Assembly: GCA_002421605.1 (NCBI GenBank)
Contig: DISJ01000016.1
Location: forward strand, 39,034 to 103,033
From: Rhodobacteraceae bacterium UBA6213
GTDB taxonomy: Bacteria > Pseudomonadota > Alphaproteobacteria > Rhodobacterales > Rhodobacteraceae
Direction of reading: 5' to 3'
Length of the DNA: 64,000 nucleotides
Below are positions 26,523-34,523 of this stretch, one piece after another. Numbering within the stretch: position 1 is the stretch's first letter; each line of letters opens with the position of its first letter. Under the pieces are notes generated by a model. It had not been told where the DNA came from, did no database searches, and saw only the letters and a program-made list of their open reading frames with translations. A program made the translations under genes and the position numbers.

Positions 26523-28127
26523 ATGTGGGATTATGTCAAGTTGATCGCGCTGGGCGCTGTCGCTGTACTGGCGGCCTATGCTGCCACACTCGCGCGTGAC
26601 CCGGCCTATCTGGCAAATGCCATCGAGGTCGCTGCGGTGGCTGCGATCGCGTTTGGCTGGATTTTGGTTACCTTGGGCAAGCGCAAGCCAGCGCCAGCCA
26701 ACGAATACATGGACGATGTCATTCGTGCCGGGGTCATCGCCACGGCGTCATGGGGCATCGTGGGTTTTCTGGTCGGGGCAACGATTGCCTTCGAGCTTGC
26801 CTTTCCGGCGTTAAACCTGTCCAACGAAACACTAGGGATGATGAACTTTGGCCGATTGCGGCCGCTGCACACCTCGGCGGTGATCTTTGCTTTTGGCGGC
26901 AACGCCCTGATCATGTCGGCATTCTATGTTGTTCAGCGCACCTGCGCGGTCCGGCTTTGGGGTCGGGGGCTGGCATGGTTCGTGTTCTGGGGCTGGCAGG
27001 TGATGATTCTTCTTGCCGCGACGGCTTATGTTCTGGGCGGAACCCAAAGCAAGGAATACGCCGAAACCGTCTGGTACATCGATTGGTGGATCGTGGTGGT
27101 CTGGCTCGCGTTTCTTGCGGTGTTCATGGGCACGCTGTTCAACCGCAAGGAACCCCACATCTACGTGGCAAACTGGTTCTATCTGTCGTTCATCGTCACC
27201 ATTGCCATGCTGCATGTGGTCAACAACCTTGCCATTCCGGTGTCGCTTTTCGGTTCGGTGTCGGTGCAGGTGACGGGTGGCGTGCAAGATGCCATGACGC
27301 AGTGGTGGTATGGTCACAACGCGGTCGGCTTCTTCCTGACGGCGGGCTTTCTGGGCATGATGTATTACTTCGTGCCAAAGCAGGCCGAGCGCCCGATCTA
27401 CAGCTACAAGCTGTCGATCATTCACTTCTGGGCGCTGATTTTCCTTTATATCTGGGCAGGCCCGCACCACTTGCACTACACCGCGCTACCGGACTGGGCT
27501 TCGACGCTGGGCATGGTGTTCTCGATCATGCTCTGGATGCCTTCGTGGGGCGGCATGATCAACGGGCTGATGACGCTTTCGGGTGCGTGGGACAAGTTGC
27601 GCACCGACCCGGTCATTCGCATGATGGTGGTTTCGGTGGGCTTTTACGGCATGTCGACCTTTGAAGGTCCGATGATGTCGATCAAGGCGGTTAACAGCCT
27701 GTCGCACTACACCGACTGGACCATTGGTCACGTGCACTCTGGTGCGCTGGGCTGGAACGGCATGATTACCTTTGGCGCGCTCTACTTCCTGACGCCGCGG
27801 CTTTGGGCGCGCGAGCGGCTTTATTCGCTGTCGCTGGTTAGCTGGCACTTCTGGCTCGCGACCATCGGCATCGTGCTCTACGCCGCCTCGATGTGGGTGA
27901 CGGGTATCATGGAAGGTCTGATGTGGCGCGAAGTGGATGCCAACGGCTTCCTTGTCAACGCCTTCGCCGACACCGTGGCCGCGAAATGGCCGATGTACGT
28001 GACGCGCGCGACTGGCGGCACGCTGTATCTGACCGGTGCGTGCATCATGTGCTACAACCTGTGGGCGACTGTCGCCAAGCAGCCCCGCAAGGAAGCTGCC
28101 GGCGTAGCTTTCGTTCCGGCTGAGTGA
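26523..28127 (+). CDS. ccoN: cbb3-type cytochrome c oxidase subunit I
   Basis: Catalytic subunit of the high-affinity oxidase, 534 residues, about 14 membrane segments, binding low-spin haem b and the haem b3/CuB site. Histidines expected for these sites are visible in LRPLHTSAVIFAFGGNAL (about 118-135), WWYGHNAVGFF (about 262-272), AGPHHLHYTALP (about 312-323) and TDWTIGHVHSGALGWNGM (about 393-410). First gene of ccoNOQP, spaced 13 bases from ccoO, behind a perfect FNR box. Reduces O2 to water while pumping protons at low oxygen. Confidence 0.97.
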   Translation: MWDYVKLIALGAVAVLAAYAATLARDPAYLANAIEVAAVAAIAFGWILVTLGKRKPAPANEYMDDVIRAGVIATASWGIVGFLVGATIAFELAFPALNLSNETLGMMNFGRLRPLHTSAVIFAFGGNALIMSAFYVVQRTCAVRLWGRGLAWFVFWGWQVMILLAATAYVLGGTQSKEYAETVWYIDWWIVVVWLAFLAVFMGTLFNRKEPHIYVANWFYLSFIVTIAMLHVVNNLAIPVSLFGSVSVQVTGGVQDAMTQWWYGHNAVGFFLTAGFLGMMYYFVPKQAERPIYSYKLSIIHFWALIFLYIWAGPHHLHYTALPDWASTLGMVFSIMLWMPSWGGMINGLMTLSGAWDKLRTDPVIRMMVVSVGFYGMSTFEGPMMSIKAVNSLSHYTDWTIGHVHSGALGWNGMITFGALYFLTPRLWARERLYSLSLVSWHFWLATIGIVLYAASMWVTGIMEGLMWREVDANGFLVNAFADTVAAKWPMYVTRATGGTLYLTGACIMCYNLWATVAKQPRKEAAGVAFVPAE

Positions 28128-28140
28128 GAGGAGAGCAGAC

Positions 28141-28866
28141 ATGTCGATTCTCGATAAACACGCCGTTCTGGAAAAGAATGCCACGCTACTGCTCGTCGCC
28201 TCGCTGTTCGTGGTGTCGATCGGCGGCATAGTTGAAATTGTGCCGCTCTTCTATCTTGAGAACACGATTGAGAAAGTGGAAGGCGTGCGACCCTACTCGC
28301 CGCTGGAACTGACGGGTCGCCAGATCTACATCCGCGAAGGGTGCTACAACTGCCACAGTCAGATGATCCGGCCGATGCGCGACGAGGTTCAGCGGTATGG
28401 GCACTACAGCCTTGCTGCTGAATCGATGTATGATCATCCGTTCCAGTGGGGCTCGAAGCGGACGGGGCCAGACCTCGCGCGCGTCGGTGGCCGCTATTCG
28501 GATGAATGGCACGTCGGCCATTTGGCCGATCCACAATCGGTCGTGCCGGAATCGGTGATGCCGAAGTACGCATTTTTGCTGAATGCCAAAATCGAACCGA
28601 CCTACATCGAAGACCTGCTTGATGCGCATGCCTTTGTCGGCGTGCCCTACACGCCTGAAATGATTGCAGTGGCACAGGCAGACTTTGTAGATCAGGCCGA
28701 TCCGTTTGCCGACAGCACGGGTCTGTTGGCGCGTTACCCTAAGGCGCAGGTGCGCAACTTTGATGGACAAGAGGCGCTGACCGAAATGGATGCGCTGATT
28801 GCCTATCTTCAAGTCCTCGGCACGATGGTCGATTTCTCGACCTTCCAACCCGATGCAAGTCGCTGA
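28141..28866 (+). CDS. ccoO: cbb3-type cytochrome c oxidase subunit II (mono-haem)
   Basis: 241-residue membrane-anchored c-type cytochrome. A single helix (about 18-38) is followed by the haem motif CYNCHSQ (about 71-77) in YIREGCYNCHSQMIRPMRDE, strongly conserved in CcoO. A late methionine ligand segment is PESVMPKY. Passes electrons from CcoP to CcoN. Co-transcribed with ccoN and ccoQ. Confidence 0.97.
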   Translation: MSILDKHAVLEKNATLLLVASLFVVSIGGIVEIVPLFYLENTIEKVEGVRPYSPLELTGRQIYIREGCYNCHSQMIRPMRDEVQRYGHYSLAAESMYDHPFQWGSKRTGPDLARVGGRYSDEWHVGHLADPQSVVPESVMPKYAFLLNAKIEPTYIEDLLDAHAFVGVPYTPEMIAVAQADFVDQADPFADSTGLLARYPKAQVRNFDGQEALTEMDALIAYLQVLGTMVDFSTFQPDASR

Positions 28867-28877
28867 GGGGCGGGGGG

Positions 28878-29099
28878 ATGGATCTTTACACCCTCTTGCG
28901 GGAATTCGCGGATAGCTGGGTGCTTCTGGCGCTGGTGCTGTTTTTTGTCGGCGTCGTCTTCTGGGCTTGGCGGCCCGGAAGCCGCAAGATGCACGAAGAC
29001 ACCGCGAATATCCCATTTCGTCATGATGACAAGCCCGCGGCGGCTGCCAAGGTTGACAGCAGCAACGGTGACTCCAAGCTTAAGGAGGCTCAGAAATGA
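28878..29099 (+). CDS. ccoQ: cbb3-type oxidase assembly/stability subunit CcoQ
   Basis: 73 residues with one membrane helix (LLALVLFFVGVVFWAWRPGS, about 17-36) and a charged cytoplasmic tail, the CcoQ/FixQ layout. It helps keep the oxidase complex together. Its stop overlaps the ccoP start (ATGA). Confidence 0.92.
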   Translation: MDLYTLLREFADSWVLLALVLFFVGVVFWAWRPGSRKMHEDTANIPFRHDDKPAAAAKVDSSNGDSKLKEAQK

Positions 29100-29971
29100 G
29101 CAAGGCACCTGCAAAGACGACCAAACCCGGCGACGTCTCGACCACGGGTCATGAGTGGGATGGGATTCAAGAGTTCAACAACCCGCTACCGCGCTGGTGG
29201 CTTTGGACCTTTTATATCTGCATCGTCTGGGCGATCGGTTACTCGATCGCCTATCCGGCTTGGCCACTGATCAAGGGCGCGACACCGGGGCTTCTGGGCG
29301 CATCAACACGCGCCGACGTGGAAGCCGAGATCAAGCGTTTCGCCGACGCGAATGGCCCGATCGAGGCAAAGCTGGTTGCGACGGACCTAACGGCGATTTC
29401 TGCCGATAAGGATCTTGCATCGTTTGCTGGCAATGCTGGCAAGGCGGTGTTCGCGACTTGGTGCTCGCAGTGTCACGGCTTGGGTGCCAACGGCGCAGTG
29501 GGTTACCCCAACCTGCTTGATAACGACTGGCTTTGGGGCGGCGACATCGAAGCGATTTACACAACCGTCATGCACGGCGTGCGCAATACCGAAGACCTTG
29601 ATGCGCGCTATTCGGAAATGCCGCGGTTTGGCACCGATGGCCTGCTGGAAGAAGCGCAGATCGGGGAAGTGGTGCAATACGTGCGCCAGCTTTCCGGCGA
29701 GTCGCATGATGGCACCAAGGCCGAAGCGGGTGCCGTAGTGTTTGCCGATAACTGCGCGGCCTGTCATGGCGACGACGGCACCGGCAACCGCGATCTTGGT
29801 GCGCCGAACCTGACCGACGCGATCTGGCTATATGGCGGCAGTGAAGCGGCGCTGACCCAGACTGTCGCCAACGCCCGCTTTGGCGTGATGCCGTCTTGGG
29901 CACCGCGGCTTTCTGAAGCCGAAGTCCGCGCGGTGGCGTTTTACGTTCACAGCCTTGGTGGCGGCGAGTGA
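29096..29971 (+). CDS. ccoP: cbb3-type cytochrome c oxidase subunit III (di-haem)
   Basis: 291 residues. The N-terminus has the CcoP signature HEWDGIQEFNNPLPRWWLWTFY leading into a membrane helix (about 29-52). Two cytochrome c domains follow, with haem motifs CSQCH (about 122-126) and CAACH (about 221-225). It receives electrons from soluble or anchored cytochromes c. Two hairpins follow its stop codon, separating it from ccoG. Confidence 0.97.
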   Translation: MSKAPAKTTKPGDVSTTGHEWDGIQEFNNPLPRWWLWTFYICIVWAIGYSIAYPAWPLIKGATPGLLGASTRADVEAEIKRFADANGPIEAKLVATDLTAISADKDLASFAGNAGKAVFATWCSQCHGLGANGAVGYPNLLDNDWLWGGDIEAIYTTVMHGVRNTEDLDARYSEMPRFGTDGLLEEAQIGEVVQYVRQLSGESHDGTKAEAGAVVFADNCAACHGDDGTGNRDLGAPNLTDAIWLYGGSEAALTQTVANARFGVMPSWAPRLSEAEVRAVAFYVHSLGGGE

Positions 29972-29981
29972 TCGAACCGGG

Positions 29982-29999
29982 GAGGGCCTTCGGGCCCTC
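29982..29999 (+). terminator. Hairpin directly after ccoP
   Basis: GAGGGCC-TTCG-GGCCCTC, a 7-bp perfect stem with a stable UUCG loop, 10 bases after the ccoP stop. No T run follows (CTCTGCAGG), so it may stabilise the ccoNOQP message or give partial termination. Confidence 0.6.
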
Positions 30000-30005
30000 T
30001 CTGCA

Positions 30006-30058
30006 GGTGGCATCGGCACCGCGATCTGTTCGCGCGTTTCGGCGGTGCCGGTGCCATC
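30006..30058 (+). repeat. Long inverted repeat between ccoP and ccoG
   Basis: Two 17-base arms, GGTGGCATCGGCACCGC (30006-30022) and GCGGTGCCGGTGCCATC (30042-30058), pair along their whole length with two G-U wobbles and a 19-base loop. With the UUCG hairpin just upstream it divides the ccoNOQP and ccoGHIS transcription units. Confidence 0.7.
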
Positions 30059-30150
30059 TGACCTTTGCATTCCGTAGCGGCAGCGGTGCACTTGGATTGG
30101 ATAAGCGGTTAACCTTTGCCGAAAGTTGATACATCACAAACCGGCCAACA

Positions 30151-30164
30151 TTGATACAGGTCAA
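30151..30164. promoter_or_regulatory. FNR box upstream of ccoGHIS
   Basis: TTGATACAGGTCAA, one mismatch from consensus, 60 bases before the ccoG start codon. Activation from -41.5 puts the start near 30199. It supports a separate low-oxygen promoter for the assembly genes. Confidence 0.82.
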
Positions 30165-30224
30165 GGCCGCCGCCCATGTGCGGCGCCAACTGCTGAGTAC
30201 CGCCGCTGATATCGGAGACGCCCC

Positions 30225-31682
30225 GTGAGCCAGACCGATCCATCCGAGACCCCACTATATTCCGCGCGCGCACCGGTCTTTCCGCGCCGTGTTTCAGGCA
30301 GCTTTCGCAGGCTGAAATGGTGGCTGATGGGGATGATGCTTGGCATCTATTACATCACCCCCTGGATTCGTTGGGACCGCGGCCCAACGTTGCCTGACCA
30401 GGCGGTGCTGCTCGATCTTGGAAACCGTCGCTTTTTCTTTTTCATGATCGAAATCTGGCCGCACGAGTTTTACTTTGTTGCGGGGCTTTTGATAATGGCG
30501 GGGCTGGGGTTGTTTTTGTTCACTTCGGCGCTGGGGCGCGTGTGGTGTGGCTATGCCTGCCCGCAGACAGTCTGGACCGACCTTTATCTGCTGGTCGAGC
30601 GTTGGATCGATGGCGACCGCAACGCGCAGTTGCGGCTATGGCAGCAAAAATGGAACCTGCGCAAGATATCGCTGCGGGCGGCGAAATGGTCGATCTGGCT
30701 ACTGATCGGGGCGGGTACGGGCGGCGCATGGGTGTTTTACTATACCGACGCGCCCACGCTGTTTTCGGACCTTCTGCACGGAACTGCACATCCGGCGGCC
30801 TATCTCTGGATCGCGATTCTCACCACGACGACTTTTATCTTTGGCGGCTTCATGCGCGAGCAGATCTGCATCTATGCTTGCCCTTGGCCTCGTATTCAGG
30901 CCGCGATGATGGATGAAGACACCATCACCATCGCCTATCGCGAATGGCGCGGTGAGCCGCGCGGCAAGCACCGCAAAGCCGAGGGTGCCAGCGAACTGGG
31001 CGACTGCATCGATTGCATGGCGTGCGTCAACGTCTGCCCGATGGGTATCGACATTCGTGATGGGCAGCAGCTTGAATGCATTACCTGCGGACTCTGCATC
31101 GACGCCTGCGATACGATGATGGACAAAGTCGGCAAGCCGCGCGGCCTAATCGGCTACATGGCGCTGAAAGATGAACCAATCGAGCGTGCCGGAGCCAAGC
31201 CTCAGCAGGTTTGGAAGCATATCTTCCGGCCTCGCACGATGATGTATTTCACGCTTTGGTCGGCCATCGGCATTACTTTGATTGTGATGTTGTTCCTACG
31301 TTCGCCGTTTGAATTCAACGTCACGCCAGTGCGCAACCCGATGTATGTATTGCTGTCGGATGGTTCGATCCGCAACACCTACGAGGTGCGCCTGCGCAAC
31401 ATGCAGCCCAAGGCAACGACGCTGGAAATCACCATGACCGGCGGCGAAGAACACGATTTCGCCGAACACCCGGAAGATGTGGAACTGGTGCTGGAAGGGC
31501 AGGAGACGAATGTGGTAACAGTGGCACCAGATGAAACGCTGACCCAGCGTATTTATGTCACCGCGCCGCGTGGTTCGGACCTTGCTGACGAGCGGCGCAC
31601 CGATGTTCGGTTCTGGCTGCGCGATGTTGACGGCACCGACCGGATTAGCGTCGACAGTGTGTTCAACGGAAAGGACAACTGA
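30225..31682 (+). CDS. ccoG: Cytochrome oxidase accessory protein CcoG (RdxA/RdxB/FixG family)
   Basis: 485-residue membrane ferredoxin needed for cbb3 maturation; CcoG homologues act as cupric reductases. Several membrane segments flank a ferredoxin-like module with CIDCMACVNVCPMGIDI and CITCGLCIDACDTMM (about 263-305), plus the upstream CGYACPQTVW and CIYACPWPRIQ cysteine pairs. The C-terminal periplasmic immunoglobulin-like domain is seen around VRNPMYVLLSDGSIRNTYEVR. GTG 30225 follows a GGAGA ribosome site at about 10 bases. First of ccoGHIS behind its own FNR box. Confidence 0.96.
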   Translation: MSQTDPSETPLYSARAPVFPRRVSGSFRRLKWWLMGMMLGIYYITPWIRWDRGPTLPDQAVLLDLGNRRFFFFMIEIWPHEFYFVAGLLIMAGLGLFLFTSALGRVWCGYACPQTVWTDLYLLVERWIDGDRNAQLRLWQQKWNLRKISLRAAKWSIWLLIGAGTGGAWVFYYTDAPTLFSDLLHGTAHPAAYLWIAILTTTTFIFGGFMREQICIYACPWPRIQAAMMDEDTITIAYREWRGEPRGKHRKAEGASELGDCIDCMACVNVCPMGIDIRDGQQLECITCGLCIDACDTMMDKVGKPRGLIGYMALKDEPIERAGAKPQQVWKHIFRPRTMMYFTLWSAIGITLIVMLFLRSPFEFNVTPVRNPMYVLLSDGSIRNTYEVRLRNMQPKATTLEITMTGGEEHDFAEHPEDVELVLEGQETNVVTVAPDETLTQRIYVTAPRGSDLADERRTDVRFWLRDVDGTDRISVDSVFNGKDN

Positions 31683-31684
31683 CC

Positions 31685-32140
31685 ATGGCTGCCCCTCTGA
31701 CCGGCCGCAAGGTGGCGATCATCACGGTTTCCGCGTTCAGCGTGATTATCGCCGTCAACCTGTTCATGGCCTATAAAGCCATCGGTACCTTTCCGGGGCT
31801 TGAGGTGGCAAACTCTTACGTTGCTTCGCAAACCTTTGACGCAGACCGGATAGCGCAAGAGGCGCTGGGCTGGAAAGTGGACCCGGTTTACGCGGGCGGC
31901 ATACTTAGCATTGCAATCCGCGATACTGCGGGCTTGCCTGCTAGGGTCGCTGACCTCAGCGTGCTGGTCGGTCGCCCGACCTCGGTGCGCGACGATCAGG
32001 TCCTGCGTTTCGAGATGGTGGACGGTGTTTATACGGCACCAGTCGCGCTTGGCCCAGGAAACTGGTTATTGCAGGTTGAGGCACATGCCACCGACGGCAC
32101 GCTGTTCCGCCAGCGTCTCGATTTCGTGGTGCAGGGGTAG
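31685..32140 (+). CDS. ccoH: FixH/CcoH family oxidase assembly protein
   Basis: 151 residues: one N-terminal membrane helix (VAIITVSAFSVIIAVNLFMAY, about 10-30), then a periplasmic beta domain with the CcoH/FixH signature segment NSYVASQTFDADRIAQEALGW. Needed for stable cbb3 assembly together with CcoI. Starts 2 bases after the ccoG stop; ccoI follows after 4 bases. Confidence 0.93.
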   Translation: MAAPLTGRKVAIITVSAFSVIIAVNLFMAYKAIGTFPGLEVANSYVASQTFDADRIAQEALGWKVDPVYAGGILSIAIRDTAGLPARVADLSVLVGRPTSVRDDQVLRFEMVDGVYTAPVALGPGNWLLQVEAHATDGTLFRQRLDFVVQG

Positions 32141-32144
32141 CGCA

Positions 32145-34349
32145 ATGAGCGCGATCGTCGAGCAGGAAGACATGCGCATGCAGGCTTCGGCATGCCCGGC
32201 CTGCATCGCGGGGCCTTCGGCCGAACGGCTGGCGGCCGCTGCCGCGCCGCGCGACGCGCGCCTGATGCTATCGCTTCCAACAGCCCATTGCGCCGTGTGC
32301 ATCACGGATGTGGAGCGTGAATTGGCGCGCCAGCCGGGGGTGCGCTCGGCGCGGGTGAACCTGACCCTGAAGCGGGTTTCAGTTGACGCCGACCCCGGAG
32401 TAGAGGCCGCCGATCTGGTCGAGCGACTGGCGCAGATCGGCTATGAGGCACACGAGCTTGACCCCGATGTGCTGAGCGCCACCGAAGCCGACAAACGTGG
32501 TCGCGATATTCTGATGCGCATCGGCGTTTCCGGCTTTGCCATGATGAACATCATGCTGCTGTCTGTCGCCGTCTGGTCGGGTGCCCAGGACGCCACGCGC
32601 GATCTTTTCCACTGGATTTCTGCAGCTATTGCGCTGCCGACCGTGGCTTTTGCGGGCAAGCCGTTCTTTGTCAGCGCCTGGGGCAGCCTGAGGGGCGGGC
32701 GGCTTGGCATGGACGTGCCGATTTCGCTTGCGATCATCCTCGCCTCGTTGATCTCGGTCTATGAAACCGCACATTCCGGCCGCCACGCCTATTTTGACGC
32801 GGCGGTGATGCTGACGTTCTTTCTGCTGATCGGCCGCTACCTCGACTATCGCACCCGCGCAGTAGCGCGTTCGGCGGCAGAGGAGTTGGCCGCGCTGGAG
32901 GTGCCGCGCGCGCAGCTGCTGAGTGATGGCGTCGAAGTCACCGTGCCAATCGGTACTCTGGTGCCGGGCGATCTGATCCGCATACGCCCCGGCGCGCGCG
33001 TGCCCGCTGACGGAGAGGTAGTCGCAGGCAACTCCGAGACAGATCGCTCGCTTCTGACTGGAGAGAGCCTGCCGGTCTGGGCCGGGCCGGGGGCTGTGCT
33101 GAGCACCGGCGAGGTAAACCTGACCGGGCCTTTGACGCTGCGGGTGGCGGCGGCGGGGCGGGCAAGCTCGCTGCACCGGATGGCCGATCTGGTGGCGGCT
33201 GCGGAAAGCGCCAAGAACCGCTATACTTCGCTGGCAGAGCGGGCGGCGGCGGCCTATGCGCCGCTGGTGCATGTGGCTGCTTTCGCGGCATTTCTGGGCT
33301 GGCTGAAGGTTTCGGGCGGCGATGTGCGGCTGGCGCTGAACATTGCGGCGTCGGTGTTGATCATCACCTGCCCCTGCGCGCTGGGTCTTGCGGTGCCGGC
33401 GGTGGTCACATCGGCGTCGGGCAAGTTGTTCCGCAAGGGTATGCTGATCAAGGATGGCACCGCGCTGGAACGTTTGGCCGAGGTTGATACGGTGCTGTTT
33501 GACAAGACCGGCACATTGACCATGGGCGCACCAGAGCCGCAGAACCTTACCGATTTGGCGCAGGATGATCTGGCGGTGGCGGCCGCCCTTGCCGAGGCTT
33601 CGGCGCACCCGTTGGCGCTGGCGCTGGCCGAGGCGACACGCGCGATGGGGGTGCAAGCCGCCACGGTTGGCGGCCTGCGCGAAGTACCGGGGTTTGGCAT
33701 AGAAGGCGAATGGCAAGGACAGCGCGTGCGGCTTGGCCGTGCCGACTGGGTTGGTGCACACCCCGGCGAAGTGACTGCCACGCATCTGCAAATTGGCGAT
33801 CGCGCGCCACTTACCATCGGGTTTGCCGACCGCCTGCGTCCGGGTGCCGAAGCGGCGGTGGCAGGGTTTCTGGCGGCAGGCAAAGAGGTGCATCTGGTTT
33901 CGGGCGACACGTCGGGCGCGGTCTTGGCGCTGGCCACGCGGCTTGGCATTACCCATTGGCACGCTGGCGCATTACCAGCACAAAAAGCCGCGCTGGTAGC
34001 AAAACTTGCTGCAGGCGGAGCGCATGTGTTGATGGTGGGTGATGGGTTGAATGATACCGCAGCACTTGCGGGTGCGCATGTGTCAATCTCACCTGCCTCG
34101 GCACTTGATGCCGCGCGCACAGCGTCGGACATCGTGCTTTTGGGGGCAGACCTTGCGCCGGTTGCCGACGCAGTGCGCTTGGCCGTTCAGGCGCGCAGGC
34201 GGATCAAGCAGAACTTCGCCATTTCGCTGATTTACAACGCGGTGGCTGTGCCAATCGCGCTTTTGGGGTTTGCGACCCCGCTGGCGGCGGCCTTGGCGAT
34301 GTCGCTTTCCTCGGTTACCGTATCGCTGAATTCGCTCCGGCTGAAGTGA
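32145..34349 (+). CDS. ccoI: Copper-exporting P1B-type ATPase for cbb3 assembly
   Basis: 734 residues. Delivers copper across the membrane for the CuB centre of CcoN. An extra N-terminal CPAC pair (about 17-20) precedes a heavy-metal-associated domain whose motif is AHCAVC rather than the usual GMxCxxC. Membrane CPC motif: ITCPCALGLAVP; phosphorylation motif DKTGT; HP motif in ASAHPLALALAE; hinge GDGLNDTAAL. ATG 32145 follows the ccoH stop by 4 bases; an earlier frame opening at 31911 lies inside ccoH and is not used. Confidence 0.96.
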   Translation: MSAIVEQEDMRMQASACPACIAGPSAERLAAAAAPRDARLMLSLPTAHCAVCITDVERELARQPGVRSARVNLTLKRVSVDADPGVEAADLVERLAQIGYEAHELDPDVLSATEADKRGRDILMRIGVSGFAMMNIMLLSVAVWSGAQDATRDLFHWISAAIALPTVAFAGKPFFVSAWGSLRGGRLGMDVPISLAIILASLISVYETAHSGRHAYFDAAVMLTFFLLIGRYLDYRTRAVARSAAEELAALEVPRAQLLSDGVEVTVPIGTLVPGDLIRIRPGARVPADGEVVAGNSETDRSLLTGESLPVWAGPGAVLSTGEVNLTGPLTLRVAAAGRASSLHRMADLVAAAESAKNRYTSLAERAAAAYAPLVHVAAFAAFLGWLKVSGGDVRLALNIAASVLIITCPCALGLAVPAVVTSASGKLFRKGMLIKDGTALERLAEVDTVLFDKTGTLTMGAPEPQNLTDLAQDDLAVAAALAEASAHPLALALAEATRAMGVQAATVGGLREVPGFGIEGEWQGQRVRLGRADWVGAHPGEVTATHLQIGDRAPLTIGFADRLRPGAEAAVAGFLAAGKEVHLVSGDTSGAVLALATRLGITHWHAGALPAQKAALVAKLAAGGAHVLMVGDGLNDTAALAGAHVSISPASALDAARTASDIVLLGADLAPVADAVRLAVQARRRIKQNFAISLIYNAVAVPIALLGFATPLAAALAMSLSSVTVSLNSLRLK

Positions 34350-34355
34350 GACCCG

Positions 34356-34514
34356 ATGGATGTGCTCGTCTATCTGATACCGGCTTCCCTGCTGCTTGGC
34401 GGGGTCGGGTTGGTGGCTTTTATCTGGACGCTGCGCCACCGCCAGTATGACGATCCAAAGGGCGATGCCGAACGGATACTCAATACCGAATGGGACGATC
34501 ATCCCAAGCCGTGA
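34356..34514 (+). CDS. ccoS: cbb3-type oxidase assembly protein CcoS
   Basis: 52-residue protein: one membrane helix (VLVYLIPASLLLGGVGLVAF, about 3-22), then WTLRHRQYDDPKGDAERIL, the conserved CcoS/FixS tail pattern. Needed for cofactor insertion into CcoN in Rhodobacter. It starts 6 bases after the ccoI stop and closes the ccoGHIS operon. Its end lies 9 bases before the end of the convergent carboxypeptidase gene. Confidence 0.95.
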   Translation: MDVLVYLIPASLLLGGVGLVAFIWTLRHRQYDDPKGDAERILNTEWDDHPKP

Positions 34515-34523
34515 GCGTGTCGA

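Noticed and set aside
30126..30137. A second possible FNR half site (TTGATACATCAC) before ccoG
   Set aside because: Only one half fits; the true palindromic box lies at 30151-30164.
32379..33962. A 527-codon open frame opposite ccoI
   Set aside because: Antisense to a complete P-type ATPase with all motifs; no ribosome site.
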